Assembly (NCBI RefSeq): GCF_020151015.1
Contig: NZ_CP083746.1
Coordinates: 1-64,000, forward strand
Direction of reading: 5' to 3'
Length of the DNA stretch: 64,000 nt
Source: Pseudomonas sp. p1(2021b)
GTDB lineage: Bacteria; Pseudomonadota; Gammaproteobacteria; Pseudomonadales; Pseudomonadaceae
Part shown: piece by piece, positions 33,002-41,768 of the stretch
Layout: the number at the start of each line of letters is the position of its first letter
Numbering within the stretch: the first letter of the stretch is position 1
Position numbers and translations under genes: made by a program
The notes under the pieces: model-generated
Database searches by the model: none
Seen by the model: only the letters and a program-made list of their open reading frames with translations
What the model was told of the DNA's origin: nothing

Positions 33002-33928
33002 TCAGAGTTTGGCCTTCACGGCTTGGGAAGCGTCTCCTCCCGCCTTGGTCGTGACTCCGGCCAACCAACCCTCCAGCACGTGCGGATGCGCCTTCACCCA
33101 GGCCTTGGCCGCTTCGTCGAAGCTGACCTTGCTATCCACCACCTCGGCCATGATGCTGTTTTCCATGTCCAGGCTGAAGCTCAGGTTGCCCAGCAGCTTC
33201 GCTGCATTCGGGCAGGTCTGTGGGTAACCGTTGCGCACCAGGGTATATACGTCACCTTTGCTGCCGAACCACTTCTCCCCGCCGGTCAGGTAATGCATTT
33301 TCAGCTTCACGTTCATCGGGTGCGGGGTCCAACCGAGGAAGGTGATGAATTGTTGTTTCTGTGTGGCCCGCTGCACCTGGGTGAGCATCGCCTGTTCGCT
33401 GGACTCCACCAGCTTCCAGTCACCCAGGCCGAACTCATTCTTGTCGATGATCTCTTTGAGTGACAGGTTGGCCGGCGCGCCTGAGCCGATGCCATAGAGC
33501 TTCTGGTCGAACTGGTCGGCATGTTTCTGCAGATCGGCGAAATCCTTTACACCGGCGTTCCAGACGTAGTCAGGCACTGCCAGGGTGAACTCGGTGCCCT
33601 GCAGGTTGCGGGCCAGGCGCTGCACATCGCCAGTGGCGACGAACTTGTCATGGAAGCCTTGCTGGGCAGGCATCCAGTTGCCCAGGAACGCATCCACCCG
33701 GCCATCCTTGAGGCCGCCGTAGATGATCGGCACGGCCAGATTGTCGATCTTCACCCGGTAGCCGAGGCTTTCCAGGAGCAGGCGGGCGATGGCGTTGGTA
33801 GTGGCGATGTCGCTCCAGCCAGGGTCGGCCATCTTCACGGTGGTGCATTGGGCATCGCTGTCGGCGTGGGCCGTGACGGCGGTCAGGCCCACGGCCAGGG
33901 CGATCACGGTTGTGGAGAACTTCTTCAT
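33002..33928 (-). CDS. Choline/betaine-type ABC substrate-binding protein (ChoX-like)
   Basis: This 308-residue periplasmic protein has a signal peptide (MKKFSTTVIALAVGLTAVTAHA, cleavage after about residue 22) and the OpuAC/ProX fold of quaternary-amine binders, with DPGWSDIATTNAIARLLL near residue 35 and FLGNWMPAQQ near 82. The start at 33928 has GAGAGG upstream. No permease or ATPase gene is nearby, so it probably supplies a transporter encoded elsewhere. It lies 14 bp after betC, so choline or choline-O-sulfate is the likely ligand. Confidence 0.88.
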   Translation of the reverse strand: MKKFSTTVIALAVGLTAVTAHADSDAQCTTVKMADPGWSDIATTNAIARLLLESLGYRVKIDNLAVPIIYGGLKDGRVDAFLGNWMPAQQGFHDKFVATGDVQRLARNLQGTEFTLAVPDYVWNAGVKDFADLQKHADQFDQKLYGIGSGAPANLSLKEIIDKNEFGLGDWKLVESSEQAMLTQVQRATQKQQFITFLGWTPHPMNVKLKMHYLTGGEKWFGSKGDVYTLVRNGYPQTCPNAAKLLGNLSFSLDMENSIMAEVVDSKVSFDEAAKAWVKAHPHVLEGWLAGVTTKAGGDASQAVKAKL

Positions 33929-33942
33929 GGCGGCCTCTCTAC

Positions 33943-35460
33943 TCAATCCAGGGGTGCGGGCTGTGGATAACGTGCCTTGCGCTCGAGGTCGTCGAGATCG
34001 ATGTGGTTGCGCATGTACTGTTGGCTGGCATCTACCCATGGTTGGTGGTCCCAGCTCTTCAGCTTGCCGATGGCCAGTGCTTCGGCCACCAGGCGACGGC
34101 GCCGTTGGCTGGCCAGCACTTGCTCGCGCAGGGCGGGAATGTCCCAGCGTTGGCGGGCTTGATCGACGAATGCCTGCAGCAGCGCCTGGTGGTCCGGGCT
34201 GCCGGTGAGGTTCTCCCGCTCGTGCGGGTCGCGGCTCAGGTCATAGAGTAAACAGGGGTCGTCCTCGCTGTACACAAACTTGTAGGGGCCACGGCGGATC
34301 ATCATCAACGGGCCGACCGTGCCTTCGGCCATGTACTCGCCGATCACCTCGTCGTGGCCGCCCTGCCCTTGCAGGTGGTCCAGCAGTGAACGGCCATCGA
34401 GGTGCAGGGCTTGCTCGACCTTGCCACCGGCCAGTTCCACCAGGGTCGGCAGCAGGTCGCAGGTGGACACGGCCGCGCTCACCCGTGCCGGGGCGAAGCG
34501 CTTGGGCGCGTGGACCAGCAGCGGCACCCGTGCCGACATCTCGAACCAGTGCATCTTGTACCAGAGCCCGCGCTCGCCAAGCATGTCGCCATGGTCGCCC
34601 GAGAAGACGATCAGGGTGTCGTCGGCCAGGTGGCATTCCTCGAGGGTCTGCAGCAGCTTGCCGATGTTGTCGTCGATATAGCTGCAGGCGCCGAAGTAGG
34701 CACGGCGAGCGTCGCGGATCTTGTGCGCGGGCAGCGGCTTGTCCCATAGGTCGTAGACCTTGAGCAGGCGTTGCGAGTGCGGATCCTGTTCGTCCTGGGC
34801 CAGGACGCCGCCCGGCATGGGGATATCCACGTCCTCATAGAGATCCCAGTACGGTTTGGGGATGGTGTACGGATCATGAGGGTGGGTCATGGACACGGTC
34901 AGGCAGAACGGCCGGCCATCGCCTTCGCGCACATGGTCGTAGAGGTACTGGCGGGCCTTGAACACCACCTCCTCGTCGAAATCCAGCTGGTTGGTGCGCA
35001 CGCACGGGCCTGCCTGCAGCACCGACGACATGTTGTGGTACCAGCTAGGGCGCTGGTCGGGGGCGTCCCAGTTCACCGCCCAGCCGTAGTCGGCCGGGTA
35101 GATGTCGCTGGTCAGCCGCTCTTCATAGCCATGCAGCTGGTCGGGGCCGCAGAAGTGCATCTTGCCCGACAGCGCGGTGCGGTAGCCCAGGCGGCGCAGG
35201 TAATGGGCGTAGGTCGGCACATCGGCCGGGAAGTCCGCCGCGTTGTCGTAGGCGCCGATGCGGCTGGGCAACTGGCCACTGACCAGGGTGAAGCGCGACG
35301 GTGCGCACAGCGGGCTGTTGCAGTAGGCGGCATCGAATACCACTGCCTGTTCGGCCAGGCGGCTCAGGTGCGGCATCCTGATCGGTGATGGGTTGTAGAT
35401 CGGCAGCAAGGGCGCGGCCATCTGGTCGGCCATGATGAACAGGATGTTGGGTCGCTTCAT
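33943..35460 (-). CDS. betC: Choline-sulfatase
   Basis: BetC hydrolyses choline-O-sulfate to choline and sulfate, feeding glycine betaine synthesis and sulfur supply. The 505-residue protein has the sulfatase signature CAPSR at residues 52-56, where Cys52 would be converted to formylglycine, the metal-binding NILFIMADQ at the N-terminus and the FSGDHGDMLGERGLWYK block near residue 289. There is no signal peptide, fitting the cytosolic enzyme. It diverges from a LysR gene and leads the cluster betC, binding protein, SulP. Confidence 0.93.
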   Translation of the reverse strand: MKRPNILFIMADQMAAPLLPIYNPSPIRMPHLSRLAEQAVVFDAAYCNSPLCAPSRFTLVSGQLPSRIGAYDNAADFPADVPTYAHYLRRLGYRTALSGKMHFCGPDQLHGYEERLTSDIYPADYGWAVNWDAPDQRPSWYHNMSSVLQAGPCVRTNQLDFDEEVVFKARQYLYDHVREGDGRPFCLTVSMTHPHDPYTIPKPYWDLYEDVDIPMPGGVLAQDEQDPHSQRLLKVYDLWDKPLPAHKIRDARRAYFGACSYIDDNIGKLLQTLEECHLADDTLIVFSGDHGDMLGERGLWYKMHWFEMSARVPLLVHAPKRFAPARVSAAVSTCDLLPTLVELAGGKVEQALHLDGRSLLDHLQGQGGHDEVIGEYMAEGTVGPLMMIRRGPYKFVYSEDDPCLLYDLSRDPHERENLTGSPDHQALLQAFVDQARQRWDIPALREQVLASQRRRRLVAEALAIGKLKSWDHQPWVDASQQYMRNHIDLDDLERKARYPQPAPLD

Positions 35461-35524
35461 GGTTGCGTTCCATCGTTGAAGGTTATGGGAACCGCTTGCG
35501 AATCAGGATGCGACTGGTGGATAA

Positions 35525-35541
35525 CATGGGTAAAGCCCATG
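35525..35541. promoter_or_regulatory. Putative operator of the choline-sulfate LysR regulator
   Basis: CATGGGTAAAGCCCATG is a perfect 6-5-6 inverted repeat in the betC/LysR intergenic region and contains the LysR-type T-N11-A pattern. Binding by the adjacent LysR protein is inferred. Confidence 0.6.
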
Positions 35542-35570
35542 GCGGGCAATGAGTGGGATTAGCTGTGCTT

Positions 35571-36470
35571 ATGTTTGAACACCTTGCCAACCTATCCCTG
35601 GACACGCTGCGTGTCTTCGAGGCCGCAGCGCGTCTGCGCAGTTTCACCGCGGCCGCGCTGGAGCAGGGCACCACCCAGCCGGCGGTGAGCCAGCAGGTCA
35701 AGCGCCTGGAGGCGCAGTTGGGCACGCGTCTGTTCGACCGGATCTACCGGGGTATCGAGCTGACCGACGCCGGCCAATTGCTGTTCGAACAGGTCCATCA
35801 AGGTTTGCAAACCATGGACGAGGGCATCGGCCAGGCCAGTGGGCGTGCCCAGCGCGAGGTATTGCAGGTGGCCACCGACTTTGCCTTCGCTGCCTTCTGG
35901 CTGATGCCGCGCTTGCCTCGGTTCCACCAGGCCTACCCACAGGTGGACGTGAGCCTGGTGACGGGCGAGCGCAGCCAGGCCATGCTCCGACCGGATATCG
36001 ACGTGGCGGTGCTGTTCGGCGATGGACGCTTCCACCAAGGCGAGAGCAAATGGTTGTTCGATGAAGAAGTTTTTCCGGTCTGCAGCCCCAAGCTGATTCA
36101 TGGCAAACCCACGTCAGCCGTGGCTTTGCAACGATTGCCCCTGCTCCATCTGCGTGGCGAGCAGGCCAGCCGTTGGTTCGACTGGGCGGGGGTGTTCCGT
36201 GGCCTGGGCGTGACCAGCCCGCCTCCGCCTGGGCAGTTGCGGTTCGACAACTACACGTTGCTGATCCAGGCGGCGATTGCCGGGCAAGGGGTGGCGATCG
36301 GCTGGCGGCACCTGGTGGATGGATTGGTGGACCAGGGATTGCTGTGCCGACCGCTGGAAGGCAGCCTGCGCTCTGAGCGCGGGTATTACGTGGTGTTGCC
36401 GCCGCGCAAGCGGCGCGGGGCGTTGATCCAGCGGTTCGTAGATTGGCTGGAGGCTGAGCGGGGAGCGTGA
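35571..36470 (+). CDS. LysR-family regulator of choline-O-sulfate genes
   Basis: This LysR-type regulator of about 299 residues starts MFEHLANLSLDTLRVFEAAARLRSFTAAALEQGTTQPAVSQQVKRLE, with the helix-turn-helix in the first 60 residues. GTG codons at 35553 and 35565 are possible alternative starts; none has a clear ribosome binding site. Divergence from betC is the arrangement known for the choline-sulfate-utilisation regulator subfamily. Likely effector: choline or choline-O-sulfate (inferred). Confidence 0.86.
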   Translation: MFEHLANLSLDTLRVFEAAARLRSFTAAALEQGTTQPAVSQQVKRLEAQLGTRLFDRIYRGIELTDAGQLLFEQVHQGLQTMDEGIGQASGRAQREVLQVATDFAFAAFWLMPRLPRFHQAYPQVDVSLVTGERSQAMLRPDIDVAVLFGDGRFHQGESKWLFDEEVFPVCSPKLIHGKPTSAVALQRLPLLHLRGEQASRWFDWAGVFRGLGVTSPPPPGQLRFDNYTLLIQAAIAGQGVAIGWRHLVDGLVDQGLLCRPLEGSLRSERGYYVVLPPRKRRGALIQRFVDWLEAERGA

Positions 36471-36471
36471 C

Positions 36472-36509
36472 TGGGCTGCTGTGCAGCCCATCGCCGGCAA
36501 GCCGGCGAT
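36472..36509. terminator. Double hairpin between converging genes
   Basis: TGGGCTGC-TGT-GCAGCCCA (36472-36490) and ATCGCCGGC-AA-GCCGGCGAT (36490-36509) are two adjacent perfect hairpins. There is no T run, so they may act as a weak bidirectional terminator or as mRNA-end stabilisers. The second resembles another short Pseudomonas REP form. Confidence 0.6.
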
Positions 36510-36513
36510 GAGA

Positions 36514-37131
36514 TCAAGGCACGAAGTTAAGGTGTTCCCCCTGGTGCAGATTCAGCTCCAACGCATCCACTATCCCCGCCGCAATCCGTGCCAACCGTTG
36601 CAAAGGCCCGGCCAGCCCGGGTTCCAGGGTTCCGTCGAGGTTGCGAAAGTGCTCGATGCCCAGCCCCGGCACCTCGTCGGGTGCATTCACCAGTGTCCAG
36701 CGCATTGCACTGCGTTGCAGCAGGTCGACGATCTGGTCCATGCATTCACGCGCTTCATCGCTGTGCCGGGCCGGCTCATCCAGCACGTTGAAATCGCCCA
36801 CCAGCATCAGCCGGCGTATAGTCGTGCGCTGCAGGCCGGCCACCAGGGCTTCGGTCATCCGCCGCTGGGCCGGCAGGTCGCCAGGGGCCAGCGCCGACAG
36901 CAGGGCGATCACCGCCGAACCGCCGGCCGTGCTCTGCTCGGCCTGGTAGGTATTGCCCAGCCCGCCTATCTTGAAATGCAGGCCGGGGCGTGGCGCGTGT
37001 CGGTTGAGGTCATCGACCACGGCCGTGACCTCGTGCTGGCGCGACAGCAGTTCCACGGCCAAGGCGCTGCCCAGGCTGCTTTCGATCCCGAACAGGACCA
37101 GTTTGAACACTGGAGTTTCGGCATTCTTCAC
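36514..37131 (-). CDS. NAD(P)-binding Rossmann-fold protein, function unknown
   Basis: This protein of about 205 residues resembles the NmrA/atypical SDR group: a Rossmann start KLVLFGIESSLGSALAVELLSRQHEVTAVV, a LMLVGDFNVLDEP strand, and no clear YxxxK catalytic pair. The GTG at 37131 is chosen because GAGGAAG precedes it; a TTG at 37155 would be longer. It may be a regulator or an isomerase/reductase; the sequence does not decide. It diverges from a DOPA dioxygenase-like gene with a 54-bp gap. Confidence 0.75.
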   Translation of the reverse strand: MKNAETPVFKLVLFGIESSLGSALAVELLSRQHEVTAVVDDLNRHAPRPGLHFKIGGLGNTYQAEQSTAGGSAVIALLSALAPGDLPAQRRMTEALVAGLQRTTIRRLMLVGDFNVLDEPARHSDEARECMDQIVDLLQRSAMRWTLVNAPDEVPGLGIEHFRNLDGTLEPGLAGPLQRLARIAAGIVDALELNLHQGEHLNFVP

Positions 37132-37185
37132 CGGATCACTTCCTCTGGTGGGCAAGTGATCGTTTGACCCCGTTCAGGAGTAATC

Positions 37186-37518
37186 GTGCAAAGGATCAAG
37201 GGCTACCACGCCCATGTGTACTACGACGCATCGACCATGGAACAGGCCCGGCAGCTGTGCGAGGAAGCGGCCCGGTTGTTTCCCGTGACCATGGGGCGCA
37301 TGCACCAGAAGCCGGTCGGGCCGCACCCGGACTGGAGCTGCCAGCTGGCCTTCGGGCCGGAAGTGGTGGGGGTGTTGTTACCGTGGCTGGCGCTGTACCG
37401 CAAGGGGTTGGTGGTGTTCCTGCATCCACTGACGGGGGATGAGCTGGCGGATCACCGGGACCATGCGATCTGGATGGGGGCCGTGAGGCCTTTGGACCTG
37501 TCGATCTTTGAGGGATAG
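37186..37518 (+). CDS. DOPA 4,5-dioxygenase family protein
   Basis: This small protein of 110 residues starts at GTG with AGGAG upstream. It has the family pattern GYHAHVYYD at residues 6-14, PHPDWSCQLAF near 46 and VFLHPLTGDELADHRDHAIWMG near 76, which supply the histidines of the DOPA 4,5-dioxygenase (extradiol) family. The physiological aromatic substrate in Pseudomonas is not known to me. Confidence 0.83.
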   Translation: MQRIKGYHAHVYYDASTMEQARQLCEEAARLFPVTMGRMHQKPVGPHPDWSCQLAFGPEVVGVLLPWLALYRKGLVVFLHPLTGDELADHRDHAIWMGAVRPLDLSIFEG

Positions 37519-37617
37519 TGGGGCCGCTTTGCGGCCCTTTCGCGGCACAAGGCCGCTCCGGAGCGGTGATCGCCCGTAGGAGCGGCCTTGTGCCGCGATC
37601 GAGGGCGTAGCCTTCGC
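37519..37617. repeat. Inverted pair of REP elements (first type)
   Basis: Copies at 37519-37566 and 37574-37617 share the core GCGGCACAAGGCCGCTCC and face each other. The first begins right at the stop codon of the dioxygenase-like gene; the second ends just before the trpA stop codon. Confidence 0.9.
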
Positions 37618-37619
37618 AA

Positions 37620-38429
37620 TCAGTTGCGCGCCGAACGCACACCTTCGGCCAGCGCCGAGCACAGGCTCAGCACATCGCTCACGGCCTGCGCGGCATCCTT
37701 GGCCTGGGCAATCTTGTCCACCAGCGCCGAGCCCACCACCACACCATCGGAGAGCTTGGCGATGGCTGCCGCCTGTTCAGGCGTGCGAATGCCGAAGCCC
37801 ACGCTGATCGGCAGGTCGGTGTGGCGACGCAGGCGGGCGATGGCCTGCTGGACGTGCTCGGTGGTGGCGGAGCCGGCGCCGGTCACACCCGCCACCGAGA
37901 CGTAGTAGACGAAGCCGGAGCTACGCTCGAGCACGCGCGGCAGGCGGGCGTCGTCGGTGGTCGGGGTGGTCAGGCGGATGAAGTCGATGCCGGCGGCCTG
38001 GGCCGGGGTGGCCAGCTCGGCGTCATGCTCCGGCGGCAGGTCGACGATGATCAGGCCATCGACGCCTGCTTCCTTGGCCTGTGCCACGAACTGCTCCACG
38101 CCGAAGCGGTGGATCGGGTTGTAGTAGCCCATCAGTACGATCGGCGTGGTCTGGTTATCTACACGGAATTCGCGAACCATCTGCAGGGTCTTGGCCAACG
38201 TCTGGCCAGCGTCCAGGGCACGCAGGGTCGCCAGCTGGATGGCCACGCCGTCGGCCATCGGGTCGGTGAATGGCATGCCCAGCTCGATGACGTCGGCACC
38301 GGCTGCCGGCAAGCCTTTGAGGATCTGCAACGAGGCGTCATAGCCCGGGTCGCCCGCGGTGATGAAGGTGACCAGTGCCGAGCGGCCTTCGGCCTTCAGC
38401 TCGGCGAAACGTTGTTCAAGACGGCTCAT
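37620..38429 (-). CDS. trpA: Tryptophan synthase alpha subunit
   Basis: TrpA cleaves indole-3-glycerol phosphate and channels indole to TrpB. The 269-residue protein starts [29 protein letters not shown] at 38429, and its ATG overlaps the trpB stop as ATGA. The catalytic glutamate is in [11 protein letters not shown] near residue 49 and the aspartate in [13 protein letters not shown] near 130-136. The longer open frame upstream is trpB sequence read out of frame. Confidence 0.98.
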   Translation of the reverse strand: MSRLEQRFAELKAEGRSALVTFITAGDPGYDASLQILKGLPAAGADVIELGMPFTDPMADGVAIQLATLRALDAGQTLAKTLQMVREFRVDNQTTPIVLMGYYNPIHRFGVEQFVAQAKEAGVDGLIIVDLPPEHDAELATPAQAAGIDFIRLTTPTTDDARLPRVLERSSGFVYYVSVAGVTGAGSATTEHVQQAIARLRRHTDLPISVGFGIRTPEQAAAIAKLSDGVVVGSALVDKIAQAKDAAQAVSDVLSLCSALAEGVRSARN

Positions 38430-39643
38430 GCCTGTTTCTCCTGGGCGGCCATATGGTTCATCACGGTTTGCATGTCCTTGTCGCCTCGGCCGGACAGGCA
38501 CACGACCATCAGGTGGTCCTTGGGCAGGTTCGGCGCGCGCTTGATCGCCTCGGCCAGGGCATGGGAACTCTCCAGTGCCGGGATGATGCCCTCCAGGCGG
38601 CAGCTGGTGTGGAACGCTTCGAGGGCTTCGTCGTCGGTGATGCTGACGTACTCGACGCGCTTCACTTCGTGCAGGTAGGCGTGCTCCGGGCCGATGCCCG
38701 GGTAGTCCAGGCCTGCCGAGATCGAGTGGGCGTCGGTGATCTGGCCGTCCTCGTCCTGCAGCAGGTAGGTGCGGTTGCCATGCAGTACGCCCGGCACGCC
38801 ACCGTTGAGGCTGGCGGCGTGCTTGTCGGTGTGCACGCCGTGGCCACCGGCCTCGACGCCGATGATCTTGACGCTCTGGTCATCGAGGAAGTCGTGGAAC
38901 AGGCCCATGGCATTGGAGCCACCGCCGACGCAGGCGATCAGGCTGTCCGGCAGGCGGCCTTCCTTTTCCTGCAGCTGGGCGCGGGTTTCCTTGCCGATGA
39001 TCGACTGGAAGTCGCGGACCATCGCCGGGTACGGGTGCGGGCCGGCCACGGTGCCGATCAGGTAGAAGGTGTCTTCGACATTGGTGACCCAGTCGCGCAG
39101 GGCCTCGTTCATGGCGTCCTTGAGGGTGCCGGTGCCGGCGGTGACCGGAACGATCTCGGCGCCCAGCAGCTTCATGCGGAATACGTTGGCCTGCTGGCGC
39201 TCGATGTCGGTGGCGCCCATGTAGATCACGCAGGGCAGGCCGAAGCGCGCCGCGACGGTGGCGGTGGCCACGCCGTGCATGCCGGCGCCGGTCTCGGCGA
39301 TCAGGCGCTTCTTGCCCATGCGCTTGGCCAGCAGCACCTGGCCAATGCAGTTGTTCACCTTGTGCGCGCCAGTGTGGTTGAGCTCTTCACGCTTGAAGAA
39401 GATCTTGGCGCCGCCGCAGTGTTCGGTCAGGCGTTCGGCGAAGTACAGCGGGTTGGGGCGGCCGATGTAGTCGCGCTGGAAGTAGGCGAGCTCTTCGAGG
39501 AATTTCGGGTCGGCCTTGGCGGCCTCGTATTCACGGGCCAGGTCCAGGACCAGCGGCATCAGGGTTTCGGCCACGTAGCGGCCGCCGAACGAGCCGAACA
39601 GGCCATTGGCATCGGGGCCGGCGCGGTATTGGGTCTGGGTCAT
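38426..39643 (-). CDS. trpB: Tryptophan synthase beta subunit
   Basis: TrpB joins indole and serine using pyridoxal phosphate. The 405-residue protein starts [30 protein letters not shown] at 39643; the longer frame runs into the trpI promoter region. The PLP lysine is in HTGAHKVNN near residue 95, and [13 protein letters not shown] near 235 holds the phosphate. In Pseudomonas trpBA is separate from the other trp genes and is activated by TrpI with indoleglycerol phosphate. Confidence 0.98.
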   Translation of the reverse strand: MTQTQYRAGPDANGLFGSFGGRYVAETLMPLVLDLAREYEAAKADPKFLEELAYFQRDYIGRPNPLYFAERLTEHCGGAKIFFKREELNHTGAHKVNNCIGQVLLAKRMGKKRLIAETGAGMHGVATATVAARFGLPCVIYMGATDIERQQANVFRMKLLGAEIVPVTAGTGTLKDAMNEALRDWVTNVEDTFYLIGTVAGPHPYPAMVRDFQSIIGKETRAQLQEKEGRLPDSLIACVGGGSNAMGLFHDFLDDQSVKIIGVEAGGHGVHTDKHAASLNGGVPGVLHGNRTYLLQDEDGQITDAHSISAGLDYPGIGPEHAYLHEVKRVEYVSITDDEALEAFHTSCRLEGIIPALESSHALAEAIKRAPNLPKDHLMVVCLSGRGDKDMQTVMNHMAAQEKQA

Positions 39644-39729
39644 GGGGCGCTCCAGGGCGTGATCTATGATTGATGGGCTTACTCTAACCACGACATGGCC
39701 GGCTGAAAACCGATAAGATTGCGATAATT

Positions 39730-39746
39730 TGTCAGAAAAACTCACA
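39730..39746. promoter_or_regulatory. Putative TrpI binding site
   Basis: TGTCAG-AAAAA-CTCACA is an inverted repeat matching 5 of 6 arm positions, ending 4 bp before the trpI start in the 107-bp trpB/trpI spacer. Pseudomonas TrpI is known to bind in this divergent region and activate trpBA. Assignment of this exact sequence is inferred. Confidence 0.5.
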
Positions 39747-39750
39747 CATC

Positions 39751-40647
39751 ATGCGCCAGGACCTCCCTCCCCTCAATGCCTTGCGTGCCTTCGAGGCCAC
39801 TGCCCGGCTCAACAGTGTCAGCCAGGCGGCTGAAGTTCTGCATGTGACCCATGGGGCCGTGAGCCGGCAGTTGAAGGTGCTCGAGGAGCACCTTGGCGTG
39901 GCCTTGTTCGTCAAGGACGGGCGTGGCATCAAACTCACAGATGCCGGTGTGCGGCTGCGCGATGCCAGTTCCGACGCGTTCGACCGCCTGCGCAGCGTGT
40001 GTGCCGAACTCAGCCACGACGTCAGCGAGGCGCCTTTCGTCCTGGGCTGCTCCGGCAGCCTGCTGGCGCGCTGGTTCATCCCCCGGCTCGGCCGATTGAA
40101 CGCGGACCTGCCGCAGCTGCGCCTACACCTGTCGGCGGGCGAAGGCGACCTGGACCCGCGCCGCCCGGGGCTGGATGCGCTGCTGGTGTACGCCGAGCCG
40201 CCGTGGCCGGCGGACATGCAGGTGCACGTGCTGGCCGAGGAGTGCATCGGCCCAGTGCTGAGCCCACACTTTCCTGGGTTCGAGCGGTTGCGAGAGGCGC
40301 CGGCCCAAGCCTTGCTCGACGAGGCTTTGCTGCACACCACGTCGCGCCCGCAAGCCTGGCCTACCTGGGCCGCGCAGCATGGGCTCGAGCCGTCGGCGTT
40401 GGCCTTCGGCCAGGCGTTCGAACATTTGTATTACCTGCTGGAGGCGGCGGTGGCTGGCCTGGGTGTGGCCATCGCCCCGCAACCATTGGTGGCGGACGAC
40501 CTGCGCGCCGGGCGCCTGAGCGCGCCCTGGGGCTTCTCGCCGACCCGTGCCGCATTGGCCCTATGGGTGCCCCGGCGCGCCGCGGACGGGCGCGCCGAGC
40601 AGTTGGCGCAATGGCTGCGCAACGAGCTGGAACGACAAACGGCCTAG
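39751..40647 (+). CDS. trpI: LysR-family activator of tryptophan synthase
   Basis: This LysR-type regulator of 298 residues begins [48 protein letters not shown], the TrpI-like helix-turn-helix. It diverges from trpBA as in all characterised Pseudomonas trpI loci; the inducer there is indoleglycerol phosphate. The stop codon overlaps the stop codon of the converging DUF883 gene through CTAG. Confidence 0.95.
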   Translation: MRQDLPPLNALRAFEATARLNSVSQAAEVLHVTHGAVSRQLKVLEEHLGVALFVKDGRGIKLTDAGVRLRDASSDAFDRLRSVCAELSHDVSEAPFVLGCSGSLLARWFIPRLGRLNADLPQLRLHLSAGEGDLDPRRPGLDALLVYAEPPWPADMQVHVLAEECIGPVLSPHFPGFERLREAPAQALLDEALLHTTSRPQAWPTWAAQHGLEPSALAFGQAFEHLYYLLEAAVAGLGVAIAPQPLVADDLRAGRLSAPWGFSPTRAALALWVPRRAADGRAEQLAQWLRNELERQTA

Positions 40648-40967
40648 CTGCGCTTGCACATCAACCAGGCGGCCAGCAGGCCGAGAGCGCCGATGGCGAC
40701 GCCGGCGGTGGTCCAGGGGTGTTCCTGGGCATAGTCGCGGGTGGCGATGCCGGTCTGGCGGGTGCGGGTCTTCACTTCCTCGTAGGCATCGCCGAGCAGG
40801 GTGCGCGAATGCTTGAGTGCATTCTCGGCGTTGCTGCGGATCGCCTTCATGGATTTCTGCGACTCTTCCGAGGCATCGTGCTTGAGGTGTTCGAGGGTCT
40901 TGAGCAGGCTTTCGATCTCCGCTTCCATGCTTTCCAGCGACGCTTTACGCAGCGAGTTATAGGCCAT
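40644..40967 (-). CDS. DUF883 (ElaB/YqjD-like) inner-membrane protein
   Basis: This 107-residue protein has a long, charged amphipathic helix or coiled coil (about residues 5-80) and one C-terminal membrane anchor ([21 protein letters not shown]). ElaB/YqjD proteins are stress- and stationary-phase membrane anchors; YqjD of E. coli associates with ribosomes. The ATG at 40967 has a strong AAGGAG site; the much longer open frame upstream runs antisense over the dodecin gene and is not used. Confidence 0.88.
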   Translation of the reverse strand: MAYNSLRKASLESMEAEIESLLKTLEHLKHDASEESQKSMKAIRSNAENALKHSRTLLGDAYEEVKTRTRQTGIATRDYAQEHPWTTAGVAIGALGLLAAWLMCKRS

Positions 40968-41120
40968 GATGACTCTCCTTCGCGGTGGTTGGGCTGTAAC
41001 GGGTGCGACTGTGCAGCGCAGCGAAAGTGCGATCGAACTTTGCGCCGGGGCGATGGTTCGCAGGTAAACCGGGCCTACGCTGCTAGGCTCAATCCCACAC
41101 GCCAACCAAGGAGAGCGCTC

Positions 41121-41336
41121 ATGTCCGATCATCACACCTACAAGAAAATCGAACTGGTCGGTTCCTCGCCTACCAGCATCGAGGACGCGATCAACAATGC
41201 CCTGGCCGAAGCCGGCAAGAGTATCAAGCACCTGGAATGGTTCGAGGTGGTCGATACCCGTGGCCATATCCGCGACAACAAGGCGGCGCACTTCCAAGTC
41301 ACGCTGAAGGTCGGCTTCCGTATCGCCAACAGTTGA
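41121..41336 (+). CDS. Dodecin (flavin storage protein)
   Basis: This 71-residue protein has the dodecin pattern: [34 protein letters not shown] at position 40 within [14 protein letters not shown], and the KVGFRI end. Dodecins form hollow dodecamers that bind flavins. It starts at ATG with AAGGAGAG upstream and is followed by a hairpin (41343-41363). The same frame can be read much further upstream, but that is antisense to the DUF883 gene. Confidence 0.94.
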   Translation: MSDHHTYKKIELVGSSPTSIEDAINNALAEAGKSIKHLEWFEVVDTRGHIRDNKAAHFQVTLKVGFRIANS

Positions 41337-41342
41337 AACAAG

Positions 41343-41363
41343 GCCGGGCTGGCCTGGCCCGGC
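41343..41363. other. Hairpin after the dodecin gene
   Basis: GCCGGGC and GCCCGGC form a perfect 7-bp stem with a 7-base loop directly after the stop codon. There is no T run, so termination would be inefficient or Rho-assisted. Confidence 0.55.
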
Positions 41364-41442
41364 GAGATGGGGTAAAGGTTTGTGGGTGCCAGTCCTGGAT
41401 TGGCGCCCTGTACTTTTTTGATCTGAACAAGGAAAGCGATCG

Positions 41443-41664
41443 ATGAAGAAACTGCTGTGGGCGATGGGCCTGATGGCGCTGGCGGGTAGCGTGCTGGCGG
41501 CGGGCAAGCCGTGCGAAGAACTCAAGGCCGAGATCGATGCCAAGCTCCAGGCCAAGGGCGTTACCGGCTATGTGCTGGAGGTCGTCGACAAGGGGGCCGG
41601 AGGTGGCAAGGTGATCGGCAGTTGCGAGGGCGGTACCAAGGAGATCGTGTACCGCCGCGAGTAA
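41443..41664 (+). CDS. DUF1161 family secreted protein, copy 1
   Basis: This 73-residue protein has a signal peptide (MKKLLWAMGLMALAGSVLAAG) and a mature part with two cysteines (KPCEELKAEIDAKLQAKGV and IGSCEGGTKEIVY), which probably form a disulfide. It belongs to the DUF1161 family of small periplasmic proteins of unknown function. A close relative is encoded 1.8 kb away (43425-43658), on the other side of the OsmC gene. Confidence 0.85.
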   Translation: MKKLLWAMGLMALAGSVLAAGKPCEELKAEIDAKLQAKGVTGYVLEVVDKGAGGGKVIGSCEGGTKEIVYRRE

Positions 41665-41723
41665 TCGGTGACGCCTGGAGCCCAAATGGCGTGGCAAGCT
41701 GCGTATCGGCGTTGCGCACTCCT

Positions 41724-41764
41724 GAGCGGCCTTGTGCCGCGAAACGAGGGCGAAGTCCTCGCCT
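41724..41764. repeat. Single REP element (first type, inverted)
   Basis: GAGCGGCCTTGTGCCGCGAAACGAGGGC is one unpaired REP copy lacking the usual CTGTAG lead. It lies between the converging DUF1161 and luciferase-like genes and abuts the stop codon of the latter. Confidence 0.8.
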
Positions 41765-41768
41765 GGGC

